From Lentibacillus persicus (GTDB taxonomy: Bacteria > Bacillota > Bacilli > Bacillales > Amphibacillaceae), in contig NZ_FOMR01000002.1 of the NCBI RefSeq assembly GCF_900112705.1, positions 124,001-188,000 on the forward strand: a stretch of DNA of 64,000 nt. Reading direction: 5' to 3'. Below are positions 38,310-47,676 of this stretch, one piece after another. The notes beneath the pieces were generated by a model. It ran no database searches. It was not told the DNA's origin and worked only from the letters and a program-made list of their open reading frames with translations. A program made the translations under genes and the position numbers. Every line of letters begins with the position of its first letter. Positions within the stretch are counted from its first letter, which is position 1.

Positions 38310-38335
38310 TAAGACCCGCTGTCTTTGGGGTCTTA
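38310..38335 (-). terminator. Weak terminator between phoH and pgpH
   Basis: TAAGACCC and GGGTCTTA pair across a 10-nt loop, ending in T-rich TTATTTC on the minus strand. Confidence 0.55.
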
Positions 38336-38348
38336 CATCGCTGAATCA

Positions 38349-39308
38349 CTACTTAGCTTTATCGTAGGCATCAATAATTTTCTGTACCAAAGGATGGCGC
38401 ACCACATCTGCTGCACCTAAATGGATAAAAGAGATACCCTTTACTGATGCCAGAATCTGCCTGGCTGCTTGCAGCCCTGATTGCACACCGTTTGGTAAAT
38501 CAATCTGGGTTATATCACCATTGATGACCATTTTTGACCCAAAACCGAGTCGTGTTAAAAACATTTTCATTTGCTCCGGCGTCGTATTTTGTGCCTCATC
38601 GAGAATAACAAACGCATCATCAAGTGTCCTTCCCCGCATATAAGCTAATGGAGCAATTTCAATCGTGTCGCGTTCAATGAGCCGCATTGTATGCTCACTG
38701 CCGAAAACATCGTGAAGTGCATCGTACAAGGGACGTAAATATGGATCCACTTTTTCCTTAAGGTCCCCCGGTAAAAAGCCTAAGCTTTCACCGGCTTCTA
38801 CTGCAGGGCGTGTTAGGATTATCCGTTTAATCTCTCCGTTTTTCAGTGCATGAACTGCCATAACCACTGCGAGATATGTTTTCCCGGTTCCTGCAGGCCC
38901 TATTCCAAAAACGAGGTCATTTGCTTTAATCGCGTCTGTATAATATTTCTGTCCAACTGTCTGTACACGAATCGACTTGCCTTTTGCATTTTTGGTAATT
39001 TCATCTTCAAAAAGGGTTTCAAATTGAGCAATTTCACCTTTTTTACCAAGTTCAACTGCATAAACAACATCACGTTCAGTAATGTTCAGTCCTCTTCTTA
39101 CAATCGACAATAGGGTCAACAAGATTTCTTCTGTAAGAGCGATTGTCTCATTGTCTCCTGAAACGCTTACTTGCTCGCCTCTTGTAACAATTGAGACCTG
39201 AAGTAATTCTTCAATTTGTTTTAAGTATTTATCATTAGTGCCAAATAAAGCCAACGCTTCGTTTGGACCAGCAAGCTGTAACTCGATTGTTTTCAAGTTA
39301 TTCGGCAT
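38349..39308 (-). CDS. phoH: PhoH-family ATPase (YqfE)
   Basis: 319 residues. Walker A GIGPAGTGKT and Walker B FVILDEAQNTTPEQ are clear. A KH-like N-terminal part precedes. The family binds RNA and its role is uncertain. I chose the ATG at 39308 after GGAG at 7 nt; the frame also has a TTG two codons earlier (TTGATTATG) that overlaps the yqfD stop. Adjacent yqfD-phoH-pgpH-ybeY is a conserved set. Confidence 0.95.
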   Translation of the reverse strand: MPNNLKTIELQLAGPNEALALFGTNDKYLKQIEELLQVSIVTRGEQVSVSGDNETIALTEEILLTLLSIVRRGLNITERDVVYAVELGKKGEIAQFETLFEDEITKNAKGKSIRVQTVGQKYYTDAIKANDLVFGIGPAGTGKTYLAVVMAVHALKNGEIKRIILTRPAVEAGESLGFLPGDLKEKVDPYLRPLYDALHDVFGSEHTMRLIERDTIEIAPLAYMRGRTLDDAFVILDEAQNTTPEQMKMFLTRLGFGSKMVINGDITQIDLPNGVQSGLQAARQILASVKGISFIHLGAADVVRHPLVQKIIDAYDKAK

Positions 39309-39310
39309 AA

Positions 39311-40525
39311 TCAATCTCCTTGGTCTAATGGTTCATGTTTGACAATATTTTCTTCCACAGCAATATATAAGATTAATTTAACTTTACCATTCTCGGTTGT
39401 TTGTTGCAAAATATTTTCAGAAGTAATTTCAGCGTCCGGTGCAAGCCGCAACCGGAGTTCTCGTTTAGCTTGTTCTATACCGACTTCAACAGCCTCCTGC
39501 CTGCTCCGTTCATTCTCAAAATACTGTTTTTCATTGAGGGTTGTCTTCATTAATGACAGAGGAAGCTTCCATTTAAAAAAGTATAAATCCTTTTCATGTT
39601 GTTCCCGATAAACATCAGTATAATCCGGATCGCCAAAACCCCATATGGGAATTTGGATGTCACTGATTTTCAAATGATATTCAGTTTCATAATCACCGGT
39701 TAATTGTTCATAATTAGCTTTTAAAGGTATGCTGACTTCCGTTTCATACCATGTTTTAGCGATAACCTCTCCCTCTGCTGTAACCAGTTCATATCGATCA
39801 TTTTTGTCATCATCTTCAGCTTCATCGGCAAACTGTATTTTCCCCGACACCAGAACATCTCCCTGCTTTACGTAATCATTTACGTTGACTTGTGGAAGCC
39901 CTTTTGAAACATACATATTTTCAATAACGCCTTCCTTGGCTGCTACAAGGTTTCTCGGTCCTTCAATTTCTTTTTTTTCAACGATTGACTTTTCGACACC
40001 TTCCAGTAAAAAGCTTGTCCCCTTTTGCTTCACACCAACCCATAACAGTTCAGGTATATCATTAATTAAGTTTTGCTGAATTTCACTTGGTGAGTCGAGC
40101 GTCAACGCCCATGCCCCCTGATGTACACCGTATTCAGACAGCTTATCAGTGATTTTCTCTTCAATATCCTTAGGTACACCCGCGATTTCAACCTCCCATA
40201 TAACATTAGAAAGGAAAAAAACAAGCATCAAGCTTAAGATGATACCTATCAAAAACTCTTTTTTACGAATGAACTTTTTCATCAAAAAGGGATAGCCGTG
40301 TTTATCTGTAAAAGAAAGCTTATAATGTGTCCCGCGTTTAAGACGTCTTAAGCTCGCAATATCCTTTAATTTAACATTGCCGGTACATTTGTCGTCAGCG
40401 TGTTTTTTAATATTCCAGACAACAATGTTTTGCTCAGTACACTTTTGAAAAAAAAGCTCCGGCCGTGCTCCCTTTATCAGAACAGTTACATACCCTGTAA
40501 TTGAAGTCCCTTGAATATGTTTCAT
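39311..40525 (-). CDS. yqfD: Sporulation protein YqfD
   Basis: 404 residues: a cytosolic N-terminus, one transmembrane segment (about 92-113, LIGIILSLMLVFFLSNVIW), then a large external domain with WEVEIAGVPKDIEEKITDKL and the family-specific GVKQKGTSFLLEGVEKSIVEKK. In B. subtilis it is a SigmaE-dependent gene of the mother cell (homologue knowledge). Follows yqfC by 21 nt. Confidence 0.93.
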   Translation of the reverse strand: MKHIQGTSITGYVTVLIKGARPELFFQKCTEQNIVVWNIKKHADDKCTGNVKLKDIASLRRLKRGTHYKLSFTDKHGYPFLMKKFIRKKEFLIGIILSLMLVFFLSNVIWEVEIAGVPKDIEEKITDKLSEYGVHQGAWALTLDSPSEIQQNLINDIPELLWVGVKQKGTSFLLEGVEKSIVEKKEIEGPRNLVAAKEGVIENMYVSKGLPQVNVNDYVKQGDVLVSGKIQFADEAEDDDKNDRYELVTAEGEVIAKTWYETEVSIPLKANYEQLTGDYETEYHLKISDIQIPIWGFGDPDYTDVYREQHEKDLYFFKWKLPLSLMKTTLNEKQYFENERSRQEAVEVGIEQAKRELRLRLAPDAEITSENILQQTTENGKVKLILYIAVEENIVKHEPLDQGD

Positions 40526-40546
40526 TTCTACCTCCCTCAGCAGCTT

Positions 40547-40828
40547 TTAATCAGGTATAAACTTAATCTCCTCAATATTTCCTTCCAATAATATTTCCTC
40601 AGGCAGCATCATTTTCAGCACAAATGATGAACCCGTAATTTGAATATAACCTTTATTGGATTTAAGCTTTAATTCTTTTTCCGAGTAGACACTTAAACCC
40701 TGATGATTCTCAATATATACATGCAGTTGACCAATCATGGTGACTCTCGGAAGCTCCATCATGACATCTGAAGGCAGTGAAAAGTATTTTGATAGCCATG
40801 GTGCAATTCGCAGTTGCCACTTTTTCAC
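40547..40828 (-). CDS. yqfC: Sporulation protein YqfC
   Basis: 93 residues: a YabP/YqfC-family protein with LPSDVMMELPRVTMIGQLHVYIENH. Used in spore envelope formation with YqfD. The first codon reads GTG, preceded by AGGGGG. A terminator separates it from the upstream floA group, so it should have its own promoter, probably SigmaE. Confidence 0.92.
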   Translation of the reverse strand: MKKWQLRIAPWLSKYFSLPSDVMMELPRVTMIGQLHVYIENHQGLSVYSEKELKLKSNKGYIQITGSSFVLKMMLPEEILLEGNIEEIKFIPD

Positions 40829-40885
40829 TTACGCAGCCCCCTCTCATCATATCTTTATGAATAAATCAACCGGATAAGAACAAAA

Positions 40886-40933
40886 AAAGAACCAACATCA
40901 GGCACTTATCATGCTCACCTGATATTGGTTCTT
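40886..40933 (-). terminator. Terminator of the nfeD-floA-orf operon
   Basis: AAGAACCAA-ATCAGG pairs with CCTGAT-TTGGTTCTT (one bulge); a run of T follows on the minus strand. Confidence 0.85.
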
Positions 40934-40944
40934 AACACATTTAT

Positions 40945-41424
40945 TTATTTTTTGCGTTCAGCGATAACACTTCGGTATGGTTTAACGGCCCGAGGTGATC
41001 CTAAAACCTCTGACATAATCACACCGTTGATAACGCCGGTGCGGGTCAGGTTATTGTTCATTTGTTTTTTAGCTTTTCGCTGTTCCAAAGAAAGCTCGTT
41101 TTCCGGTTCTCTTACATCATGCCGTTTGATTGCATCATGCTCCCCGGCATTTTCTTGTTTTTCTCCAGCCGTGTTCATTCGTTCAGCCAATTGCCTCCGC
41201 TGTTCTTGCTGCTGCTCTTCAATTGTGGCTTGAGCGGCTTGCGGCATCTCCTGCTGCTGATCCTCACCGCCGGTGTGCCTGTCGGTTGATGGGGCCGGTG
41301 AAGGCCGGGGCTGTTGCTTGCCTCGGCCGGGCATTCTTGTGTCAGGCCCCGGATTATCATCCTTATCTTTGAAAAATCCTGAAACCGACGCAATGATCGC
41401 CAGAATAATGAAGATTATTTCCAT
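40945..41424 (-). CDS. Membrane-anchored, Gln/Glu-rich protein of unknown function, floA partner
   Basis: 159 residues: an N-terminal hydrophobic segment (MEIIFIILAIIASVSGFF), then a long hydrophilic, low-complexity region rich in Pro, Gln, Glu, Arg (DRHTGGEDQQQEM, EEQQQEQRRQLAERM), then a more ordered basic C-terminus with TRTGVINGVIMSEVLGSPRA. Its start ATG follows GAGGAGG. It is the third gene of the nfeD-floA group and lies where yqfB stands in B. subtilis. I recognise no domain. The tail, not the linker, looks conserved enough to be functional. Confidence 0.75.
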   Translation of the reverse strand: MEIIFIILAIIASVSGFFKDKDDNPGPDTRMPGRGKQQPRPSPAPSTDRHTGGEDQQQEMPQAAQATIEEQQQEQRRQLAERMNTAGEKQENAGEHDAIKRHDVREPENELSLEQRKAKKQMNNNLTRTGVINGVIMSEVLGSPRAVKPYRSVIAERKK

Positions 41425-41454
41425 TCTAACCCTCCTCGTTCACGAAATGAGGTG

Positions 41455-42459
41455 TTATTGATTGTTTTGATCATCACCATTATCATCATTATCTTGGGTC
41501 AGTTTTCCAATAGTGTCCCGCATGTCTGTGTCAGCATCAATATTCTTATAATTCATGTAATCCATCACACCCATATTGCCTGATCGCAAAGCTTCTGCCA
41601 GGGCACGTGGCACATCAGATTCTGCTTCAACCACTTTCGCACGCATCTCTTCAACACGTGCAACCATTTCCTGTTCTTGTGCAACCGCCATCGCTCGTCG
41701 CTCTTCCGCTTTAGCTTGTGCAATATTTTTATCAGCTTCTGCTTGATCCGTTTGCAGAATTGCACCAATATTTTTTCCAACGTCAACATCAGCGATATCA
41801 ATTGAGAGAATCTCAAATGCTGTACCTGAATCCAATCCTTTTCCTAAAACATTATGGGAGATCGAATCAGGGTTTTCCAAAACAGCCGTGTGCGCTTCCG
41901 AGCTGCCAATTGTACTGACAACGCCTTCACCAACTCGGGCTATTACGGTATCTTCACCGGCACCACCGACAAGGCGGTCAATGTTAGCGCGAACGGTAAT
42001 ACGGGCTTTAGCTTTCACTTCAATACCATCCATTGCAATACCAGCTATGAAAGGTGTTTCAATTACTTTTGGATTAACACTCATTTGGACTGCTTCTAAT
42101 ACGTCCCGTCCTGCTAAATCAATAGCGGCCGTCCGCTCGAAAGACAATTCAATATTAGCACGATGTGCAGCAATCAGTGCGTTAACCACTCGATCGACAT
42201 TTCCCCCTGCAAGGTAATGGCTTTCGAGTTGATTCGTTGACACATCCAAACCCGCTTTGTGCGCTTTGATCAGCGGGTTAATAACTCTTGCCGGCACAAC
42301 TCTCCGCAAGCGCATTCCAACAAGTGTGAAAATCCCAACTTTAACACCTGCCGCCAATGCGCTGATCCACAGCATTACTGGAATAAATGTAAATAATACT
42401 GCCAGAACGATTATAATGATTGCGATAATTATTATCGGCATCAACTGTTCCAAAGTCAT
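41455..42459 (-). CDS. floA: Flotillin-like protein FloA (YqfA)
   Basis: 334 residues: an N-terminal membrane hairpin (about 5-55), an SPFH/PHB-like domain with [23 protein letters not shown], and a C-terminal coiled coil rich in Ala/Glu/Gln ([42 protein letters not shown]). Organises functional membrane microdomains. Co-transcribed with the long NfeD upstream. Confidence 0.95.
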   Translation of the reverse strand: MTLEQLMPIIIIAIIIIVLAVLFTFIPVMLWISALAAGVKVGIFTLVGMRLRRVVPARVINPLIKAHKAGLDVSTNQLESHYLAGGNVDRVVNALIAAHRANIELSFERTAAIDLAGRDVLEAVQMSVNPKVIETPFIAGIAMDGIEVKAKARITVRANIDRLVGGAGEDTVIARVGEGVVSTIGSSEAHTAVLENPDSISHNVLGKGLDSGTAFEILSIDIADVDVGKNIGAILQTDQAEADKNIAQAKAEERRAMAVAQEQEMVARVEEMRAKVVEAESDVPRALAEALRSGNMGVMDYMNYKNIDADTDMRDTIGKLTQDNDDNGDDQNNQ

Positions 42460-42485
42460 GTAAATTCCTCCCTATTTTCTAACAA

Positions 42486-43820
42486 CTAAATTTCCCTGAC
42501 GACTATACGAGCGCCTTCGACTTTAATAATTTTTACCAATTTATCTTTTTCTATAAACCCTCCCTCGGATACGACATCAAGCCGTTCATCATCAAATATA
42601 GCACTACCTGCCGGGCGCAAGGGGGTGAGTGTTTTTCCTTCCAAACCGATTAATTCCAGACGGTTTTCCGTTGAAACGTAACCCTGTTCAGATGACGTTT
42701 GATCTGTCAGCACCATACGCCGCAAGAAACTTCTGTTTCCTCCCATTGACTTGAATAAAATAACCGCCGCAATTATTGTCACAAGTATCGCTATACTGAT
42801 ACTCATAGCCATTTGCCCTATATCCTGTCCGGACATTATAAGTGAACCGATAACCGCGGCAACTCCTGTTATACCTGCAATTCCACCCGGCAGAAAAAAT
42901 TCTGCTACAATTAAACCGACACCCAGTACTAATAATATGATTGCCTCCATCCCGGCAAGGCCGGCAACTACATGGCCATAGAAGAAGAGTATGAGGCTTA
43001 AACCTCCCACTATACCAGGAATACCGAATCCGGGCGAAAATAATTCCATCATTATACCGATACTGGCAAGGGAAAGGAGGATTGGCACCACGACCGGATT
43101 TGTAATAAACCGGGCCACATGTTCAGAGATCGTTAACTCAGCCACGGAAACGGTAGCACCCTCTAATTCCAGCGCTTTCAATAATGCTTCACGACTGTCA
43201 ACGGTGCCATTTGAATAACCAACTTCCTCAGCTGAACTCGGCCCGAGTGTTAAATATTTGCCCTCACCAGCCGCATACTCAGGCATGTCGATACTCGAAT
43301 CAGCCATAGCAGCAGCATACTGCGGGTCTCTTCCTTTTGATTCGGCCGCGCTTTTCATAGCAGAAAGCCACGCTGATTGTGCTTTTTTATCGGCGGCCGA
43401 TCCGTCCTGATTAATAACTCCGCTTGCCCCCATAGTAGCTTGGGGTTTCATGTAAATATTATCAGTGTTTAAGGCCAGATAAGACCCCGCTGAAAGTGCC
43501 CGGTTTACAATATATGAAGTTGTTTCAATATCAAGATTCTGGAACAATTCACCGATTTGTTCAGCTGCCGCTACTGCCCCCCCGGGAGTGTCTATTTCAA
43601 AGATAATATGGTCTGCGTTTTCAGCTTCGGCCTCTTTGACTGCACGATTGAGAAATGCCTCCAGGCCTTTCTCCACTTCATTTTCAATTGGTATGACATG
43701 GACGATTTTCTCACTGGCGTTTTCTTCAGCATTAACCGGGGAAACCAGCAACATGAAAACCAGTGTGACAGGCAGTACAAAAACTAAAAATGCTATACGT
43801 TTGCGTCTGTCAGCATTCAA
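42486..43820 (-). CDS. Long NfeD (YqeZ), ClpP-like membrane serine protease
   Basis: 444 residues: an export signal, an extracytoplasmic ClpP-like protease domain with catalytic-type QATMGASGVINQ and IFEIDTPGG, four or five transmembrane segments and a C-terminal OB-fold (KTLTPLRPAGSAIFDDERLDVVSEGGFIEK). I chose a TTG start at 43820, behind a GGGGGGA ribosome site; the frame begins at 43871. Partners FloA; substrate unknown. Confidence 0.9.
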   Translation of the reverse strand: MNADRRKRIAFLVFVLPVTLVFMLLVSPVNAEENASEKIVHVIPIENEVEKGLEAFLNRAVKEAEAENADHIIFEIDTPGGAVAAAEQIGELFQNLDIETTSYIVNRALSAGSYLALNTDNIYMKPQATMGASGVINQDGSAADKKAQSAWLSAMKSAAESKGRDPQYAAAMADSSIDMPEYAAGEGKYLTLGPSSAEEVGYSNGTVDSREALLKALELEGATVSVAELTISEHVARFITNPVVVPILLSLASIGIMMELFSPGFGIPGIVGGLSLILFFYGHVVAGLAGMEAIILLVLGVGLIVAEFFLPGGIAGITGVAAVIGSLIMSGQDIGQMAMSISIAILVTIIAAVILFKSMGGNRSFLRRMVLTDQTSSEQGYVSTENRLELIGLEGKTLTPLRPAGSAIFDDERLDVVSEGGFIEKDKLVKIIKVEGARIVVREI

Positions 43821-43958
43821 AACTGTCCCCCCTTCCACTTTCACAGTCAGTTTTACGTATGTAAATATCAAAAAGTTTCATTTCATATTTAAATCGTAAC
43901 ATACCCCACAAAAAGATGATAATTCTATATACGGTTATGTATAAAACTGATTCAACTA

Positions 43959-43989
43959 AAAAGGCCTTGCCGAGACCGACAAGACCTTT
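43959..43989 (-). terminator. Terminator of rpsU-yqeY
   Basis: AAAGGTCTTG and CAAGGCCTTT pair on the minus strand (one G-U), followed by TTTAG, 6 nt past the yqeY stop. Confidence 0.8.
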
Positions 43990-43994
43990 AAAAT

Positions 43995-44441
43995 TTAGCT
44001 TAAATGTTTTTGGACCAGTTTATTAATCCGTGCACCGTCAGCTTTTCCTTTGATTTTGGGCATAATAGCGCTCATAACTTTGCCCATGTCTTGCTTGGAA
44101 GATGCGTCCACTTCTTTAATAGTGGACTTAACTACCTGTTCCAGTTCGTCATCTGTCAGCTGCCGGGGCATATATCCTTCAATAACATCGATTTCGGTTT
44201 GAAGCTTATCAACAAGATCATCACGACCTGCTGCTTTAAACTCTTGGAGGGAATCTTTCCTTTGTTTCAATTCTCTTGAAAGTACTGTTAATTCCTCGTC
44301 TTCCGAAAGATTTTTATTGCCAAGCTTTATCGATTCATTTTGCATTGATGCTTTTACCATTCGTATAACAGCAAGTCTATCTTTTTCCTTGTTTTTCATT
44401 GCTTGCTTCATATCCTGGTTAAGCTGGTCAATTAGTGCCAT
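43995..44441 (-). CDS. yqeY: GatB/YqeY-domain protein
   Basis: 148 residues, all helical, with [19 protein letters not shown] and the C-terminal [24 protein letters not shown] pattern also found in the GatB tail. Probably tRNA-binding; precise role unknown. It begins 18 nt after the rpsU stop, in one short operon. Confidence 0.93.
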   Translation of the reverse strand: MALIDQLNQDMKQAMKNKEKDRLAVIRMVKASMQNESIKLGNKNLSEDEELTVLSRELKQRKDSLQEFKAAGRDDLVDKLQTEIDVIEGYMPRQLTDDELEQVVKSTIKEVDASSKQDMGKVMSAIMPKIKGKADGARINKLVQKHLS

Positions 44442-44459
44442 TAGCTTGCACCTTCTTCA

Positions 44460-44633
44460 CTATCTGCGCTTTCTGGCAGCTTCAGACTTTTTCTTGCGTC
44501 GAACGCTTGGTTTTTCGTAATGTTCACGTTTGCGGTATTCCTGCAAAGTTCCATTCTTGGATACGTTGCGTTTAAAGCGACGAAGAGCATCTTCAAGATT
44601 CTCGTTTTTACGAACGCGAGTTGAATTTGACAT
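44460..44633 (-). CDS. rpsU: 30S ribosomal protein S21
   Basis: 57 residues, [20 protein letters not shown] to a basic [13 protein letters not shown] tail. Its ATG (44633) follows GGAGGGAGG. Promoter TTGACC-17-TATAAT upstream. Classic S21 length. In B. subtilis S21 affects motility and biofilm formation. Confidence 0.97.
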   Translation of the reverse strand: MSNSTRVRKNENLEDALRRFKRNVSKNGTLQEYRKREHYEKPSVRRKKKSEAARKRR

Positions 44634-44722
44634 GCTAATTTCCCTCCCTCCGAAGCACAAAACAATATAAATAAAAGCAAAGACATGTATATTATAGATA
44701 ATAGTATGTCATGTCTCTGCTA

Positions 44723-44751
44723 ATTATAATATAACCATCACAATGGGTCAA
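44723..44751 (-). promoter_or_regulatory. SigmaA promoter of rpsU-yqeY
   Basis: On the minus strand TTGACC, a 17-nt spacer, TATAAT, a near-perfect vegetative promoter about 90 nt before rpsU. Confidence 0.85.
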
Positions 44752-44804
44752 CTTAAATATAGCTTTTATGACAAATTTTAGTCATTTATTGATAAGTTGT
44801 CGGT

Positions 44805-45476
44805 TTAATAGTCAGATTTTCCATCCCGGCCTGCTAGTATCTCAACGCCAGCGCTTGCACCAACGCGAGTGGCACCTGCCTCAATCACTTCGTTCGTTGA
44901 CTTCAAATCCCGAATGCCGCCGGAAGCTTTAACACCTAAATCGTTCCCAACTGTTTCACGCATTAACGTAACATCTTCTACAGTTGCTCCGCCGCCGGAA
45001 AAGCCAGTGGATGTTTTAACAAAATCTGCTCCTGCTGCTTTAGCGAGCTCGCATGCACGAATCTTTTCATCACGGCTAAGCAGTGACGTTTCGATGATAA
45101 CCTTTACCAGTGCCCGATTTTTCGCTGCTTCTACAACTGCTTTGATATCCTGCTTGACTGCATTGTCGTTGCCTGATTTCAACTCGCCGACATTGATGAC
45201 CATATCTGCTTCGGTAGCACCATCTTTAATGGCTTGTTCAGTTTCAAACACTTTAGCCTGTGTGGACATTGCGCCTAATGGAAAACCAATTACGGTACAT
45301 ACTTTTACATCAGTGTCTTTCAAATTTTCATAACAGTATGGTACCCAGTATGAGTTAACACAGACTGAAGCAAACGTGTGCTCACGTGCTTCATCTATGA
45401 TCTCTTTTATTTTTTCTTTTGTGGTATCTGGCTTTAATTGTGTATGATCAATGTATTTTGCAAGCTCTTTACGCAT
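44805..45476 (-). CDS. deoC: Deoxyribose-phosphate aldolase
   Basis: 223 residues. Schiff-base lysine in [11 protein letters not shown] near 155 and the second lysine in VKASGGIRD. Cleaves deoxyribose-5-phosphate to acetaldehyde and glyceraldehyde-3-phosphate. It stands alone after mtaB instead of in a dra-nupC-pdp operon as in B. subtilis, and no cdd is nearby. The start follows GGAGGA. Confidence 0.95.
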   Translation of the reverse strand: MRKELAKYIDHTQLKPDTTKEKIKEIIDEAREHTFASVCVNSYWVPYCYENLKDTDVKVCTVIGFPLGAMSTQAKVFETEQAIKDGATEADMVINVGELKSGNDNAVKQDIKAVVEAAKNRALVKVIIETSLLSRDEKIRACELAKAAGADFVKTSTGFSGGGATVEDVTLMRETVGNDLGVKASGGIRDLKSTNEVIEAGATRVGASAGVEILAGRDGKSDY

Positions 45477-45564
45477 GTTTTTCCTCCTACACTAAGTTGT
45501 TCGTACATCTTCACCTGCAGTAGTATGTTTTCAGCATTTTTACACCCTCGGGATGAGCCGGGAA

Positions 45565-46917
45565 TCAGGATGACATCTCGACATTTTCAGTCGACGTGTT
45601 GTCCATCACTCGTACGAAGGTCCCTTCATTATAAGGATAGCCTGAACGATTAATTTTGACACGGACAATCTGGCCAATTAAGTTTTTAGGTCCATTAAAC
45701 CGCACTTTTAAATAATTATCAGTGTAACCTTCAAGAGTATCTGTGCCAGCATCTTTTACATGTTCTTCAGGTATGACTTCCAAAACTTCATCCTCATATT
45801 TTGAGGCATACTCTTTTGCAAGTTGATTTGACAGTTCAATCATCCGATTAACACGATCGTTTTTAACGTCAGCTTCAACTTGATCATTCATTTTGGCAGC
45901 CGGGGTGCCGGTCCTTCTTGAGAACGGAAAAACATGGAGTTCCGAATAGCCAATCTCTTTTACGAAATTATAAGTCTCCATAAATTCTTCTTCGGTTTCA
46001 CCCGGAAAGCCGACAATCACATCTGACGTGATGGCCAGTCCAGGCAAAGCTTGCCGGATTTTTTCCACTTTTTGTTTATAATAGGCTGCAGAATACTTCC
46101 GGCGCATGCGGTTAAGAACACTGTCAGAACCTGCCTGCAGTGGGATATGCAAGTGGCGTACAATTTTATTGGACTTATCAAGCACCTCAATGACCTCATC
46201 GGTGATTTGGCTTGCTTCAATAGAAGAAATTCGGATTCGCTTCAGCCCTTTGACGTCAGTCTCAAGCTGGCGAAGCAGCTTAGCAAAATTATAGTCATTC
46301 ATATCCTCGCCATATCCTGCCGTGTGAATGCCTGTCAGAACAATTTCTTTGTAACCGGCGTCCACAAGGTTTTGAGCTTGTTTAATAACATTTTCCGGCT
46401 CTCTTGAACGCAGAAGACCCCTTGACCATGGAATAATACAAAATGTACAGAAATTATTGCAGCCTTCCTGAATTTTTAATGATGCCCGCGTTCGGTCGGT
46501 AAACTCAGGGACATCCATTTCTTCAAACACGCGGTTTTTCATAATATTTGACACACCGTTAATCGGCTCGCGCGTTTTTTGATGTTCTTCAATATAATCA
46601 ATCATCTTTTTTCTGTTCTGCGTTCCCACAACGACATCCACACCGTCAATTTCCATAATCTCACCGGGCGATGTCTGGGCATAGCAGCCTGTTACACAAA
46701 TAACAGCTTCAGGGTTTTTACGAACTGCGCGGCGAATTACCTGCCGGCTTTTCTTATCACCAGTATTCGTCACGGTACATGTATTAATAACATATACATC
46801 AGATTGCCGGTCAAAATTCACCCGTTCATAACCGCTGTCTTTAAACATATTCCAGATTCCTTCAGTTTCATAATGATTCACTTTACAGCCCAATGTATGA
46901 AAAGCTACTGTTGGCAT
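45565..46917 (-). CDS. mtaB: tRNA t6A37 methylthiotransferase MtaB (YqeV)
   Basis: 450 residues. N-terminal UPF0004 domain with three cysteines (LGCKVN, NTCTVTN, VTGCYAQ), the radical-SAM site CNNFCTFC near 148, and a C-terminal TRAM domain. Makes ms2t6A37. The start ATG at 46917 overlaps the rsmE stop as TAATG; an in-frame GTG exists 3 codons upstream. Confidence 0.95.
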   Translation of the reverse strand: MPTVAFHTLGCKVNHYETEGIWNMFKDSGYERVNFDRQSDVYVINTCTVTNTGDKKSRQVIRRAVRKNPEAVICVTGCYAQTSPGEIMEIDGVDVVVGTQNRKKMIDYIEEHQKTREPINGVSNIMKNRVFEEMDVPEFTDRTRASLKIQEGCNNFCTFCIIPWSRGLLRSREPENVIKQAQNLVDAGYKEIVLTGIHTAGYGEDMNDYNFAKLLRQLETDVKGLKRIRISSIEASQITDEVIEVLDKSNKIVRHLHIPLQAGSDSVLNRMRRKYSAAYYKQKVEKIRQALPGLAITSDVIVGFPGETEEEFMETYNFVKEIGYSELHVFPFSRRTGTPAAKMNDQVEADVKNDRVNRMIELSNQLAKEYASKYEDEVLEVIPEEHVKDAGTDTLEGYTDNYLKVRFNGPKNLIGQIVRVKINRSGYPYNEGTFVRVMDNTSTENVEMSS

Positions 46918-47675
46918 TAACGACACCCCAATTCTTCAAATTGATAAGATATACTTGCCAATGCGTAAAGCGCGGCTGTTTCAGTGCGTAAAATACGCGG
47001 CCCCAATCTCACAGGCAAGAAATTATTCTGTTTTAGCAATGTTGCTTCCCGCTCCGAAAAGCCGCCTTCCGGACCAATGACGATCATTACTTTTCCCCCT
47101 GGCGCCAAACTTTGAACATGCAAGGCAAATGACTGAAATTTTTCTGTTTTGGCTTCTTCTTCATAGGCAAACAGTTTCAAATCGTATGTATCGCTTCCAT
47201 CGAGCAATTCATTAAACATGGTGAGCGGCTGAATAAGCGGTATTCGGTTACGATGACTTTGCTCGCTTGCTTCCTTTACAATTTTTCTGTAACGATTCAA
47301 TTTCTTTTCGACTTTTTTATCGTCCCAGGAAACAACTGCGCGATCTGTCTGAACGGGAATAAATGCGTATGCCCCGAGCTCTGTTCCTTTTTTAAGTACA
47401 AAATCCATTTTATCACTTTTAGGCAAACCCTGGGCGATTGTTACTTCTATTGGTAGTTCAGCTGATTCATTTAACCATTCATTGATGTCAGCGGCCACAT
47501 GGCTGCCTGTGATTTCTGTTATTCGACAGATTGCTGCCTCTCCGCTCGGGTGATTGCAAATAATCTTATCTCCCGGCTTTGAACGCATAACTCGACTAAT
47601 ATGATGGGCATCATCGTGCGCAATAATGACTTTCGCCTTTTTCCAGTTTTCCTCAGGAACAAAATATCGCTGCAA
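46917..47675 (-). CDS. rsmE: 16S rRNA m3U1498 methyltransferase RsmE (YqeU)
   Basis: 252 residues, SPOUT-class with VMIVIGPEGGFSEREATLL and RLGPRILRTETAALYAL. The TTG at 47675 (LQRYF) gives the typical start and follows GTGGTG; it is 1 nt past the prmA stop. An open frame to 47738 overlaps prmA and is not family-like. Confidence 0.95.
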   Translation of the reverse strand: MQRYFVPEENWKKAKVIIAHDDAHHISRVMRSKPGDKIICNHPSGEAAICRITEITGSHVAADINEWLNESAELPIEVTIAQGLPKSDKMDFVLKKGTELGAYAFIPVQTDRAVVSWDDKKVEKKLNRYRKIVKEASEQSHRNRIPLIQPLTMFNELLDGSDTYDLKLFAYEEEAKTEKFQSFALHVQSLAPGGKVMIVIGPEGGFSEREATLLKQNNFLPVRLGPRILRTETAALYALASISYQFEELGCR

Positions 47676-47676
47676 A

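Noticed and set aside
40925-41461. Several overlapping plus-strand frames of 60-100 codons opposite the floA partner gene
   Set aside because: Shadows caused by the low-complexity Gln/Glu coding region; no ribosome sites.
41888-43218. Ala/Ile/Pro-rich plus-strand frames opposite floA and nfeD
   Set aside because: Antisense shadows of well-supported membrane genes.
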